From positions 1 to 64,000 of the forward strand of contig WBUR01000020.1 in the NCBI GenBank assembly GCA_008933615.1: a stretch of 64,000 nucleotides of DNA, written 5' to 3'. Below are positions 57,039 through 64,000 of the stretch, piece by piece; within the stretch, counting starts at the first letter, position 1; every line of letters starts with the position of its first letter. The notes beneath the pieces are model-generated. The model saw only the letters and a program-made list of their open reading frames with translations, ran no database searches and had not been told where the DNA came from. A program made the translations under genes and the position numbers. Source of the stretch: a bacterium. GTDB lineage: Bacteria; CLD3; SB21.

Positions 57039-58145
57039 ATGGAAAATGTACGCGTCATTATTGCGGCAGGCGGAACCGGCGGCCACGTATTCCCGGCGCT
57101 TGCTTTAGGTGAAGAAATACGGAATCAGTTGCCCGACGCAGACATATTATTTATCGGCACCAATCGCGGCTTAGAGGACCGGGTGATTCCGCAAGCCGGG
57201 TTTCGACTGAAGACGATCACTATGAGCGGGTTAGTTCGAAGTTTTTCTCCGATAGATGTTATTCGAAATATCCTGATGCCTTTCAAATTGTTCTTTGGCA
57301 TGATGCAATCGCTCCTGATTCTTCGGCGTTTCAAGCCGGCTATTGTGATCGGCTGTGGAGGATACGTGACAGCGCCGGTCGTATGGTTGGCGGCAAAAAT
57401 GGGAATAAAAATTTTGCTTCAGGAACAAAATAGCCGTCCCGGACGCACGACTTTGTTTCTTTCAAAATATGCCGACGAAGTGCACTTGAACTACGAGGAC
57501 GCTGCTCATTTTTTTGGAAAGACAGATAAACTGAAGGTCAGCGGCAATCCGATTCGGAAAGGGCTTCAGAAGATAGACCGCCAGGAAGCGGCCCGTTTTT
57601 TTGAAATACATCCCAACAATAAGACGTTGTTGGTTGTCGGCGGAAGCCTTGGCGCCCATTCGATCAATCTGGCGCTTTTGGATATAGTAGAGGAGTTGAT
57701 TCAACACAATGATATCAATGTTCTTTGGCAATCCGGAAAAAACGATTATGACGGCATCGTACGTAAAGTCCGTCACGATCACGTGAAGGTTTTGAAATTT
57801 ATTGACAATATGTCCGCAGCGTATTCATGCGCGGATCTGGTGTTGTGCCGCGCAGGCGCTATGACATTGTCCGAGATCACGATGATTGGAATTCCTGCCG
57901 TGCTGGTCCCCTATCCGCATGCGGCTGAAAATCATCAGGCATACAATGCCAATTCACTGGCTGATCGCAACGCAGCCGTGTTGATTCTAAACTCGGAATT
58001 GAAACAAGAATTGAAGCCGGTGTTATTCGAATTATTGAAAAGCCCTGATAAACTCAAAAGAATGCGGCAAAACAGTTTCGCGATGCGTCAGCCGGACGCT
58101 GCAAAAAAAATTATAGACAGCATGAAATTACTTTTAGGAATTTGA
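57039..58145 (+). CDS. murG: MurG N-acetylglucosaminyltransferase
   Basis: 368 aa. AAGGTGGHVFPALALGEEI (acceptor lobe), QEQNSRPGRTTLFLSKYADEV, VVGGSLGAHSIN (hinge) and the UDP-GlcNAc site RAGAMTLSEI ... PYPHAAENHQ. It turns lipid I into lipid II on the inner face of the membrane. One base after ftsW; overlaps murC by 4 (TTGATG region). Confidence 0.97.
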   Translation: MENVRVIIAAGGTGGHVFPALALGEEIRNQLPDADILFIGTNRGLEDRVIPQAGFRLKTITMSGLVRSFSPIDVIRNILMPFKLFFGMMQSLLILRRFKPAIVIGCGGYVTAPVVWLAAKMGIKILLQEQNSRPGRTTLFLSKYADEVHLNYEDAAHFFGKTDKLKVSGNPIRKGLQKIDRQEAARFFEIHPNNKTLLVVGGSLGAHSINLALLDIVEELIQHNDINVLWQSGKNDYDGIVRKVRHDHVKVLKFIDNMSAAYSCADLVLCRAGAMTLSEITMIGIPAVLVPYPHAAENHQAYNANSLADRNAAVLILNSELKQELKPVLFELLKSPDKLKRMRQNSFAMRQPDAAKKIIDSMKLLLGI

Positions 58146-59509
58146 TGATCGATATTAAAAAAATTCATTTTGTCGGAATCGGAGGAATCGGAATGAGCGG
58201 GCTTGCAGAAATCCTGCATGGGCAGGGATATACTGTTACCGGCTCGGATCGCTCACCCGGCGGCATCATTGAACGACTGAAGTCGCTCGGTATCGTTTGT
58301 CATATCGGGCACGATGCTAAACATGTCGACTGCGATTTACTGGTCTATACGGCGGCGGCCAATTCAGAGAATCCTGAACTGATCGAAGCAAATCGGCGAA
58401 ACATTCCGGTTATTAAGCGCGCAGCATTATTAGGCGAATTCGTCAGGATGAAGAAAGGTATCGCCATCAGCGGCACGCATGGAAAAACGACGACGACGGC
58501 TATGATAGGAATGATGTTGGAACATGCGGAGTTACATCCGACAATTTTTGCCGGCGGAATAATGAAGGAATTAAAAACCAACGCAAAATTGGGTGACGGT
58601 GACTACGTGGTTGTAGAAGCCGATGAGTATGACCGCTCGTTTCTTGAACTGCATCCATGGATATCGGTGATCAACAATATCGAATCGGACCACCTGGACT
58701 GTTACCATGATCTTGATGATATAAAACAAACATTTGCGCAGTTTGCCAATCAAACTTCGATTTTCGGCAGTGTATGGGTTAACATAGATGACGCGAATGC
58801 CTCGGAAATTATTTCTAAAATATCAAGGCGGATTAAAACCTTTGGGCTATCAACAAAAGCAGATATAAGTGCGGCTAATGTAATACAAATATCTAATAAG
58901 CAGACATTTGATGTATTGAATAATCATAAACTTTTAGGGACGGCCACATTGAATCTCAGCGGCAGTCATAATGTAAAAAACGCGCTGGCATGTTTTGCCA
59001 TAGGCCATGATTTAAATATTCCTTTCAGTACTATTGCAAAAAGTCTTGAGCAATTTGAAGGAACTGCAAGACGGTTTGAAATACTCGGAACGATAAACGG
59101 CGTAACATGGATCGACGATTATGCGCATCATCCGACCGAGATACAGGCAACACTCAAAGGAGCAAGACAGGGATGGCCGAAAAAACGAATTGTTGCAGTG
59201 TTTCAACCGCATCTGTTTACGCGCACGCGCGATTACCTTAACGATTTTGCACGGTCTTTTACAGATGCCGATGACGTTGTGCTCACCGATATTTACGCGG
59301 CGCGAGAGGAACCGATAAAAGGTATTAGCGGGCAAAGCCTTTTTGAAGAAACAAAGAAGCAGCATAAACGGGTACTGTATGTACAGGATAAAAATAAATT
59401 GGCTAAAAAAATTCTAAGTATATCGCGGGAAGGCGATCTGGTCATTACCATGGGAGCAGGCGATATAACTGATGTGGGCCGATCGGTAGTGTCCAAACAA
59501 ACGGCATAA
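58142..59509 (+). CDS. murC: UDP-MurNAc:L-alanine ligase MurC
   Basis: 455 aa. FVGIGGIGMSGLAEILHGQG (Rossmann), P-loop ISGTHGKTTTTAM, EADEYDRSFLELHP, and WIDDYAHHPTEIQATL. It adds the first peptide residue, L-alanine, to UDP-MurNAc. It overlaps murG by 4 bases. The order murG-murC-murB is standard. Confidence 0.97.
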   Translation: MMIDIKKIHFVGIGGIGMSGLAEILHGQGYTVTGSDRSPGGIIERLKSLGIVCHIGHDAKHVDCDLLVYTAAANSENPELIEANRRNIPVIKRAALLGEFVRMKKGIAISGTHGKTTTTAMIGMMLEHAELHPTIFAGGIMKELKTNAKLGDGDYVVVEADEYDRSFLELHPWISVINNIESDHLDCYHDLDDIKQTFAQFANQTSIFGSVWVNIDDANASEIISKISRRIKTFGLSTKADISAANVIQISNKQTFDVLNNHKLLGTATLNLSGSHNVKNALACFAIGHDLNIPFSTIAKSLEQFEGTARRFEILGTINGVTWIDDYAHHPTEIQATLKGARQGWPKKRIVAVFQPHLFTRTRDYLNDFARSFTDADDVVLTDIYAAREEPIKGISGQSLFEETKKQHKRVLYVQDKNKLAKKILSISREGDLVITMGAGDITDVGRSVVSKQTA

Positions 59510-59515
59510 TAGATC

Positions 59516-60442
59516 GTGCAAAATACAGATGACATAAAACAAATTTTTAAAGGCGATGTTTTTGAAAACGAACCTTTATCGCGACATACCTGGTATCAAA
59601 TCGGCGGGCCCTGTGATTTTTATTGTATACCGGAGGATATTGACAACTTAAAAGGACTTATTGGCTACTGTGAAAAAAACCGGTACGACTACTTCATTCA
59701 TGGCAAAGGTAGTAATCTTCTGATCGGCGATAACGGCATAAGAGGTTTTGTTATTGATGTATCAAAAGCATGTTCTTTCACAAAAATAGAGAAATCGATC
59801 GTCACGGCCGGCGCTGGCGTTTACATGCCTAAACTCGTTTTAGAATGTGAAAAACTCGGCCTCGGCGGAATGGAGATGTTCGCAGGAATTCCAGGATCGG
59901 TTGGCGGAGCAATCAAAATGAACGCCGGTTGTCATGGCAAAGAGATGTTCGACGTTTTAACCGCTGTCACTGTGATGAAACACGGCTCAACTGCAACGCT
60001 GCAAAAGGGCCAAATCGAATTCGGATATCGTCATGTGAAAACATTTGACGACCCGTCCATAGTGATTCTGTCAGGAAACATGCAGTTGGAATACACGGAT
60101 GAGGAAAAATTATCCGAACGACGCAAGGAATTTATGAAGAAAAGACAACTGACACAGCCTATTAATTTACCGAGTTCCGGCAGTGTGTTCAAAAATCCAA
60201 TAAACGATCATGCGGCGCGCCTGATCGACCAATGCGGGTTGAAAGGCTTAAGAATAGGGCAGGCCTCTGTTTCAACGAAGCACGCAAATTTTATTGTTAA
60301 CGAGGGCGGCGCCCGAGCGATGGATGTGTTACAAATCATAAAAAAAATCAAAGAAACTGTATTCAAACGTTTCGGCGTTGCGTTGGAATTAGAAGTTAAA
60401 TTAGTTGGGTTTTCTCAGGATGAACTTAAAAATCTGATATAA
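59516..60442 (+). CDS. murB: UDP-N-acetylenolpyruvoylglucosamine reductase MurB
   Basis: 308 aa FAD enzyme, type II. TWYQIGGPCDFYCIP and GKGSNLLIGDNGIRG bind FAD; AGIPGSVGGAIKMNAGCHG and the catalytic serine in LPSSGSVFKNP follow. It reduces enolpyruvyl-UDP-GlcNAc to UDP-MurNAc. GTG start, 6 bases after murC. The ddl gene that often follows is absent. Confidence 0.95.
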   Translation: MQNTDDIKQIFKGDVFENEPLSRHTWYQIGGPCDFYCIPEDIDNLKGLIGYCEKNRYDYFIHGKGSNLLIGDNGIRGFVIDVSKACSFTKIEKSIVTAGAGVYMPKLVLECEKLGLGGMEMFAGIPGSVGGAIKMNAGCHGKEMFDVLTAVTVMKHGSTATLQKGQIEFGYRHVKTFDDPSIVILSGNMQLEYTDEEKLSERRKEFMKKRQLTQPINLPSSGSVFKNPINDHAARLIDQCGLKGLRIGQASVSTKHANFIVNEGGARAMDVLQIIKKIKETVFKRFGVALELEVKLVGFSQDELKNLI

Positions 60443-60444
60443 TC

Positions 60445-61614
60445 ATGATTCGAAAAAAACGAATTACAACACAGGTTGATCTGTTCGTGCAGGAGGAGGT
60501 TCTGACTCCCGCTCCTCATATGTCGGAGCAAACCGAGCCGCCGCTCCCGTTCGGCACCATCACCGTGACGAGGGGATTTCAGAACCCTATACTGATGAGC
60601 TCATTGGATGACGTTATCACTGCTCAACAAGATACGACAGGCAGCAGGGTAAACGAATTTCACGTTCCCGAGTTGAAAAACGAAATGGATGAACGGGAGG
60701 AAATCGCGCTTCATACCCAGGAGCCCATAGAAGAAGAACGGAGCCCCGCTGAAGCACGAACAGAGGATCGGGAAAACCAGATCATCAACCGTGATTTCTC
60801 CGATGGATTTTATTTGAATGAATCCCAAAAGAAAACCTATGAAGAAAAAATATTCGAAGAAGAAGCCGAACTCCGGAGAAATGAGCACCATAAGCGTATT
60901 CTGAAAATTGCAACGGTGGTCATGTTATCGTTTTCTGTTCTTTTGTTGTGGAATTGGCAGGATTGGGTTATCAATTCCTCTTTATTTACTCTCAAGAATG
61001 TTTTTGTTCAAGGTAGCATGATGAGTAATAAGAACGACATTCTAAAATTGGCTGATCTCGACATGGGCGTACGTCTGGCGGAAGTCGATGTGGCGAAGAC
61101 CGCAGAACGCATTAAAACAAACCCAATTTTTAAAACCGTGGTGGTCAGCCGCAATTATCCATCCAGTATTGTTATCAATGTGACGGAACGCCAGCCGTTT
61201 GCTTTTGTTCTATTGGATGAGCTCTATGCTGTGGATAATAACGGTATTGTTTTGCCCAGGCTCAAGGCAAAAATGATCTACAATCTACCGATCATTTCCG
61301 GTATCAATGCTCTCGCGACACCCGGAAAAAAACTTAACTCCAATCAGTTGCAACTCGCTTTGCGGTTCCTGGAAAAAGCAAAACTACTTGACGAGTCGGT
61401 GTATTATGAGATTTCCGAGATTAACATCAAAAAAGACGATATGCTGGTTTATCTCAATACGATCCATGCGACCGTTAAAATTGACGATGAAAATCTGGAC
61501 CGTTCCGTGATTTATCTTGGAACGGCTATTCCGTATTTCAAACAAAATGAAAATACCGATAAGATCAAAGTAATGGATCTGCGTTATGAAGGACAAATTC
61601 TAATTAAAAATTAA
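60445..61614 (+). CDS. ftsQ: FtsQ-like division protein with a 150-residue cytoplasmic arm
   Basis: 389 aa. An acidic, disordered-looking cytoplasmic arm fills residues 1-150. One helix follows (about 152-170, ILKIATVVMLSFSVLLLWN), then the POTRA domain (SLFTLKNVFVQGSMMSNKNDILKLADLDMG...PSSIVINVTERQPFAFV) and the FtsQ domain. E. coli FtsQ has about 25 residues before its helix, so the arm is unusually long. It holds FtsB and FtsL at the septum. Two bases after murB. Confidence 0.88.
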   Translation: MIRKKRITTQVDLFVQEEVLTPAPHMSEQTEPPLPFGTITVTRGFQNPILMSSLDDVITAQQDTTGSRVNEFHVPELKNEMDEREEIALHTQEPIEEERSPAEARTEDRENQIINRDFSDGFYLNESQKKTYEEKIFEEEAELRRNEHHKRILKIATVVMLSFSVLLLWNWQDWVINSSLFTLKNVFVQGSMMSNKNDILKLADLDMGVRLAEVDVAKTAERIKTNPIFKTVVVSRNYPSSIVINVTERQPFAFVLLDELYAVDNNGIVLPRLKAKMIYNLPIISGINALATPGKKLNSNQLQLALRFLEKAKLLDESVYYEISEINIKKDDMLVYLNTIHATVKIDDENLDRSVIYLGTAIPYFKQNENTDKIKVMDLRYEGQILIKN

Positions 61615-61639
61615 TTCAAACTTCAGGTAAAGGTGCCTC

Positions 61640-62959
61640 ATGGAAAATAATATTGTGGTTGGTTTGGATATTGGAACCACAAAAATTGCCGCTCTTATTG
61701 CCGTACTGAACGGCAAAGAAATTAATCTGATCGGAGTCGGAAATTATCCGTCGGTCGGATTAAAACGCGGCATGGTTGTCAACATTGAACATACGGTCGA
61801 ATCGATCAGAAAAGCGATCAACCAGGCTGAACTGATGGCCGGAGTCACCGTGGATTCCGTGTACGTCGGTATCGCCGGCGATCATGTTCGCGGTATTAAC
61901 AGTCATGCCGTTGTCGCGGTCGGACGCGACGATCATGAGATAACGGAAGACGATGTCCGCCGCGCGATCGATGCAGCCAAAGCGATCACGATGCCGATGG
62001 ACCGCGAGATCATTCACGTCATACCTCAGGAATTTATCGTTGATACACAGGAGGGAATTCGTAATCCAATCGGATTGACCGGTACAAGATTGGAAGTGGA
62101 AGCGCATGTGGTAACGGGCGCCGTCGCTTCGGCACAAAATATTTTTCGCTGCGTTACCCGTGCGGGCTATAAAGTGAAAGATCTTGTACTGGAGCCCCTT
62201 GCATCAAGCTACGCGGTGCTTGACCGCGAGGAACAGGAACTGGGGGTCACGTTGATCGACATCGGCGGCGGCACTACGGATATCGCAATGTTTTTTGACG
62301 GCAGTATTCGTGCGACCGATATGCTCGGGCTGGCAGGACAGCAGGTGAGCAATGATATTTCCATTTGCTTAAAAACACCTTACGACAAAGCCGAAGAACT
62401 TAAGAAGACGTACGGTTGCGCGATGGGGTCTTTGGTAGATGAATCCGAAATGATCGAAATTCCGGTTGTCGGCGGGCGGGCGCCGAGACAAATTCAGAAA
62501 AAATATCTCGCAAAAATCGTGGAAGCGCGCATGGATGAAATCTTTAATCTGGTGCTCTACAGCATGCAAAACAATAAAATGTACAACCTGATGAATGCAG
62601 GCGTTGTGTTAACCGGCGGGGGTTCATTACTGGAGGGCTCCGTTGAACTTGCTATGGAAATATTCAAGATGCCGGTACGAATTGGTTACCCGCGGGGCTT
62701 TGGCGGCCTCATGGACGCGGCAAGCAACCCGATCTATGCGACCGGTATCGGTCTTATTCATTATGGAATTCAAAAAAATAAATTACAGGTTCATGAAGAT
62801 TTTGAAAACGTAGATGAACCGTCCGACGAGGATACAGGCGAACAACGCGCTTCTCATACCGATGCGCTTAACGAACAATCGTTAACCGGAGAATACCAGG
62901 GCAAATTATACGGGAAGATCACCGATCGTATGAAAAAATGGCTGGATGAATTCTTTTAA
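61640..62959 (+). CDS. ftsA: FtsA, actin-like membrane anchor of FtsZ
   Basis: 439 aa. Actin-type ATP site motifs VGLDIGTTKIAALIAVL, GVTLIDIGGGTTDIAMFFDG and VVLTGGGSLLEG; the 1C domain lies between residues 80 and 165. The C-terminal end (RMKKWLDEFF) is an amphipathic membrane-binding helix after an acidic linker, as in FtsA. It links FtsZ filaments to the membrane. A GGTAAAGGTGC site lies before the ATG. Confidence 0.97.
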   Translation: MENNIVVGLDIGTTKIAALIAVLNGKEINLIGVGNYPSVGLKRGMVVNIEHTVESIRKAINQAELMAGVTVDSVYVGIAGDHVRGINSHAVVAVGRDDHEITEDDVRRAIDAAKAITMPMDREIIHVIPQEFIVDTQEGIRNPIGLTGTRLEVEAHVVTGAVASAQNIFRCVTRAGYKVKDLVLEPLASSYAVLDREEQELGVTLIDIGGGTTDIAMFFDGSIRATDMLGLAGQQVSNDISICLKTPYDKAEELKKTYGCAMGSLVDESEMIEIPVVGGRAPRQIQKKYLAKIVEARMDEIFNLVLYSMQNNKMYNLMNAGVVLTGGGSLLEGSVELAMEIFKMPVRIGYPRGFGGLMDAASNPIYATGIGLIHYGIQKNKLQVHEDFENVDEPSDEDTGEQRASHTDALNEQSLTGEYQGKLYGKITDRMKKWLDEFF

Positions 62960-63012
62960 TCAATAACAAATCATGAAAATTAAACGGCTAATTAATAAAA
63001 CTCGGAGGAGTT

Positions 63013-64000
63013 ATGATCACATACGATGAAGCTAGAGAATACGGTGCCAAGATGCGCATCGTAGGTATTGGCGGCGGTGGCTGCAACGCGGTGAATACTA
63101 TGATCAGTTCCAGCCTGAATGGCGTGGAATTTATCGCCATCAATACGGATATGCAGGCGCTGGAATCAAATAAAGCGCAGCATAAAATTCAAATCGGGAG
63201 AACTTTGACGCGCGGACTTGGTGCGGGCGCAAATCCTGATATTGGTAAACGCGCAGCAGAAGAGGATATCGATCAGGTAAAAAGCGTGTTGGAGGGCTCC
63301 GATCTGGTATTCATCACGTGCGGCATGGGCGGCGGCACGGGAACAGGCGCCGCGCCGATCATTGCGGAAGTTGCGAAAAGCATGGGCGCTCTGACCATTG
63401 GTATTGTGACAAAGCCGTTTAATTTCGAAAAAGGCAAACGGATGAAACAGGCCATGATCGGTGTGGAGGAATTGCGCGAGATGGTTGATACGTTAATTGT
63501 TATTCCCAATGAGAAACTTCTTATGGTCATGCCAAAAAATACTCCATTTATACAGGCTTTTAAAGCGGCCGATGATGTATTATACCGTGCGACCAAAGGT
63601 ATTGCCGACCTGATATCCAACGCCGGTTACGTGAATGTGGATTTTGCCGACGTGAAAAAAATAATGAGCGGCGCCGGCGATGCCATCATGGGTATGGGCA
63701 TTGGAACTGGCGAAAGGCGAGGCGAAGAAGCCGTCAAACAAGCGATTAATAGCCCTCTGTTGGAAGAGACCAGCATCGAAGGCGCCACCGGTATTCTGTT
63801 AAATCTGACCTGCCCGATGGATTTTACAACAGAAGAAGTTGATCAGATTTCCAATCTCATAACGGGTGTTGCCGGTGAAGATGCCGATGTTATCTGGGGT
63901 TACGGCGTGGATGAAAACTTAAAGAATGAAGTACACGTAACCGTGATCGCGGCCGGCCTAAACCGTCATCGATATCCAAAAAATGCTGTGTCCGCAAACG
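63013..64000 (+). CDS. ftsZ: FtsZ, tubulin-like division ring protein (3' end outside the window)
   Basis: First 329 codons are seen; the gene runs off the window end. The GTP-binding start [18 protein letters not shown], the tubulin signature [12 protein letters not shown] (about residues 97-108), and the T7 loop [15 protein letters not shown] are all in place. It polymerises into the Z ring. GGAGGAG stands 4-5 bases before the ATG. The C-terminal peptide that binds FtsA is not visible. Confidence 0.97.
   Translation, partial: MITYDEAREYGAKMRIVGIGGGGCNAVNTMISSSLNGVEFIAINTDMQALESNKAQHKIQIGRTLTRGLGAGANPDIGKRAAEEDIDQVKSVLEGSDLVFITCGMGGGTGTGAAPIIAEVAKSMGALTIGIVTKPFNFEKGKRMKQAMIGVEELREMVDTLIVIPNEKLLMVMPKNTPFIQAFKAADDVLYRATKGIADLISNAGYVNVDFADVKKIMSGAGDAIMGMGIGTGERRGEEAVKQAINSPLLEETSIEGATGILLNLTCPMDFTTEEVDQISNLITGVAGEDADVIWGYGVDENLKNEVHVTVIAAGLNRHRYPKNAVSAN

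Overview
This is a 64 kb chromosomal stretch of a Gram-negative-type (diderm) bacterium with middling GC content. Diderm signs are a FadL-type outer-membrane barrel, several lipoproteins, a Tat-exported molybdoenzyme and an S13 carboxypeptidase. The mix suggests an uncultivated-type lineage of the FCB group (Bacteroidota, Ignavibacteria, Calditrichota or KSB1-like) rather than Proteobacteria: a fused 2-oxoacid dehydrogenase E1, a DUF1566 protein with FN3-like repeats, PASTA domains on FtsI, a Gly/Met/Pro-rich GroEL tail, and many families of palindromic intergenic repeats. The phylum is an inference. By eye I found no rRNA, tRNA or CRISPR array.

Layout. (1) 1-6.6 kb, minus strand: a sulfur-metabolism gene set, namely a FadL-like barrel, a Psr/Phs-type molybdopterin oxidoreductase (catalytic, Fe-S and NrfD-type membrane subunits) and two half-size YeeE/YedE transporters. 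A cysteine-desulfurase-like aminotransferase follows upstream. (2) 8.5-15.5 kb: housekeeping genes (PAP2, M23 peptidase, rarA, dut, lipB, a TPR protein), then an ArsB/NhaD-type antiporter preceded by an unannotated 38-residue membrane peptide. (3) 15.6-20.8 kb: fused E1 dehydrogenase, a NatAB-like ABC exporter and a lipoprotein. (4) 20.9-29.5 kb: purH and the rod-shape operon mreB-mreC-mreD-mrdA-rodA, a HAD phosphatase and a lipoprotein. (5) 29.7-31.9 kb: groES-groEL with a CIRCE operator and a clear promoter. (6) 32-35.7 kb: an accessory patch. An IS481-type element sits inside one arm of a 31-bp inverted repeat that brackets a DUF559 nuclease module, and that module is fused in frame to shikimate kinase. 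(7) 35.8-37.3 kb: a DUF1566 surface protein whose last 40 residues look like the variable region of a diversity-generating retroelement. (8) 37.5-47.3 kb: two polyprenyl synthases, eno-ftsB, a sugar epimerase-like cupin, PBP4, YraN, hisS and ptsI-ptsH. (9) 47.6 kb to the end: a division and cell-wall (dcw) cluster, mraZ-rsmH-ftsL-ftsI-[70-aa ORF]-murF-mraY-murD-ftsW-murG-murC-murB-ftsQ-ftsA-ftsZ, from which murE is missing.

How it fits together. The window holds both peptidoglycan synthesis machines: the elongasome (mre/mrdA/rodA) and the divisome with most of the Mur pathway. It also holds carrier-lipid synthases, FtsB and PBP4, so it is a cell-envelope stronghold. The most unusual points are the DUF559-shikimate kinase fusion made by a nested repeat insertion, the DGR-like variable tail, the murE gap, and the small membrane peptide ahead of the antiporter.
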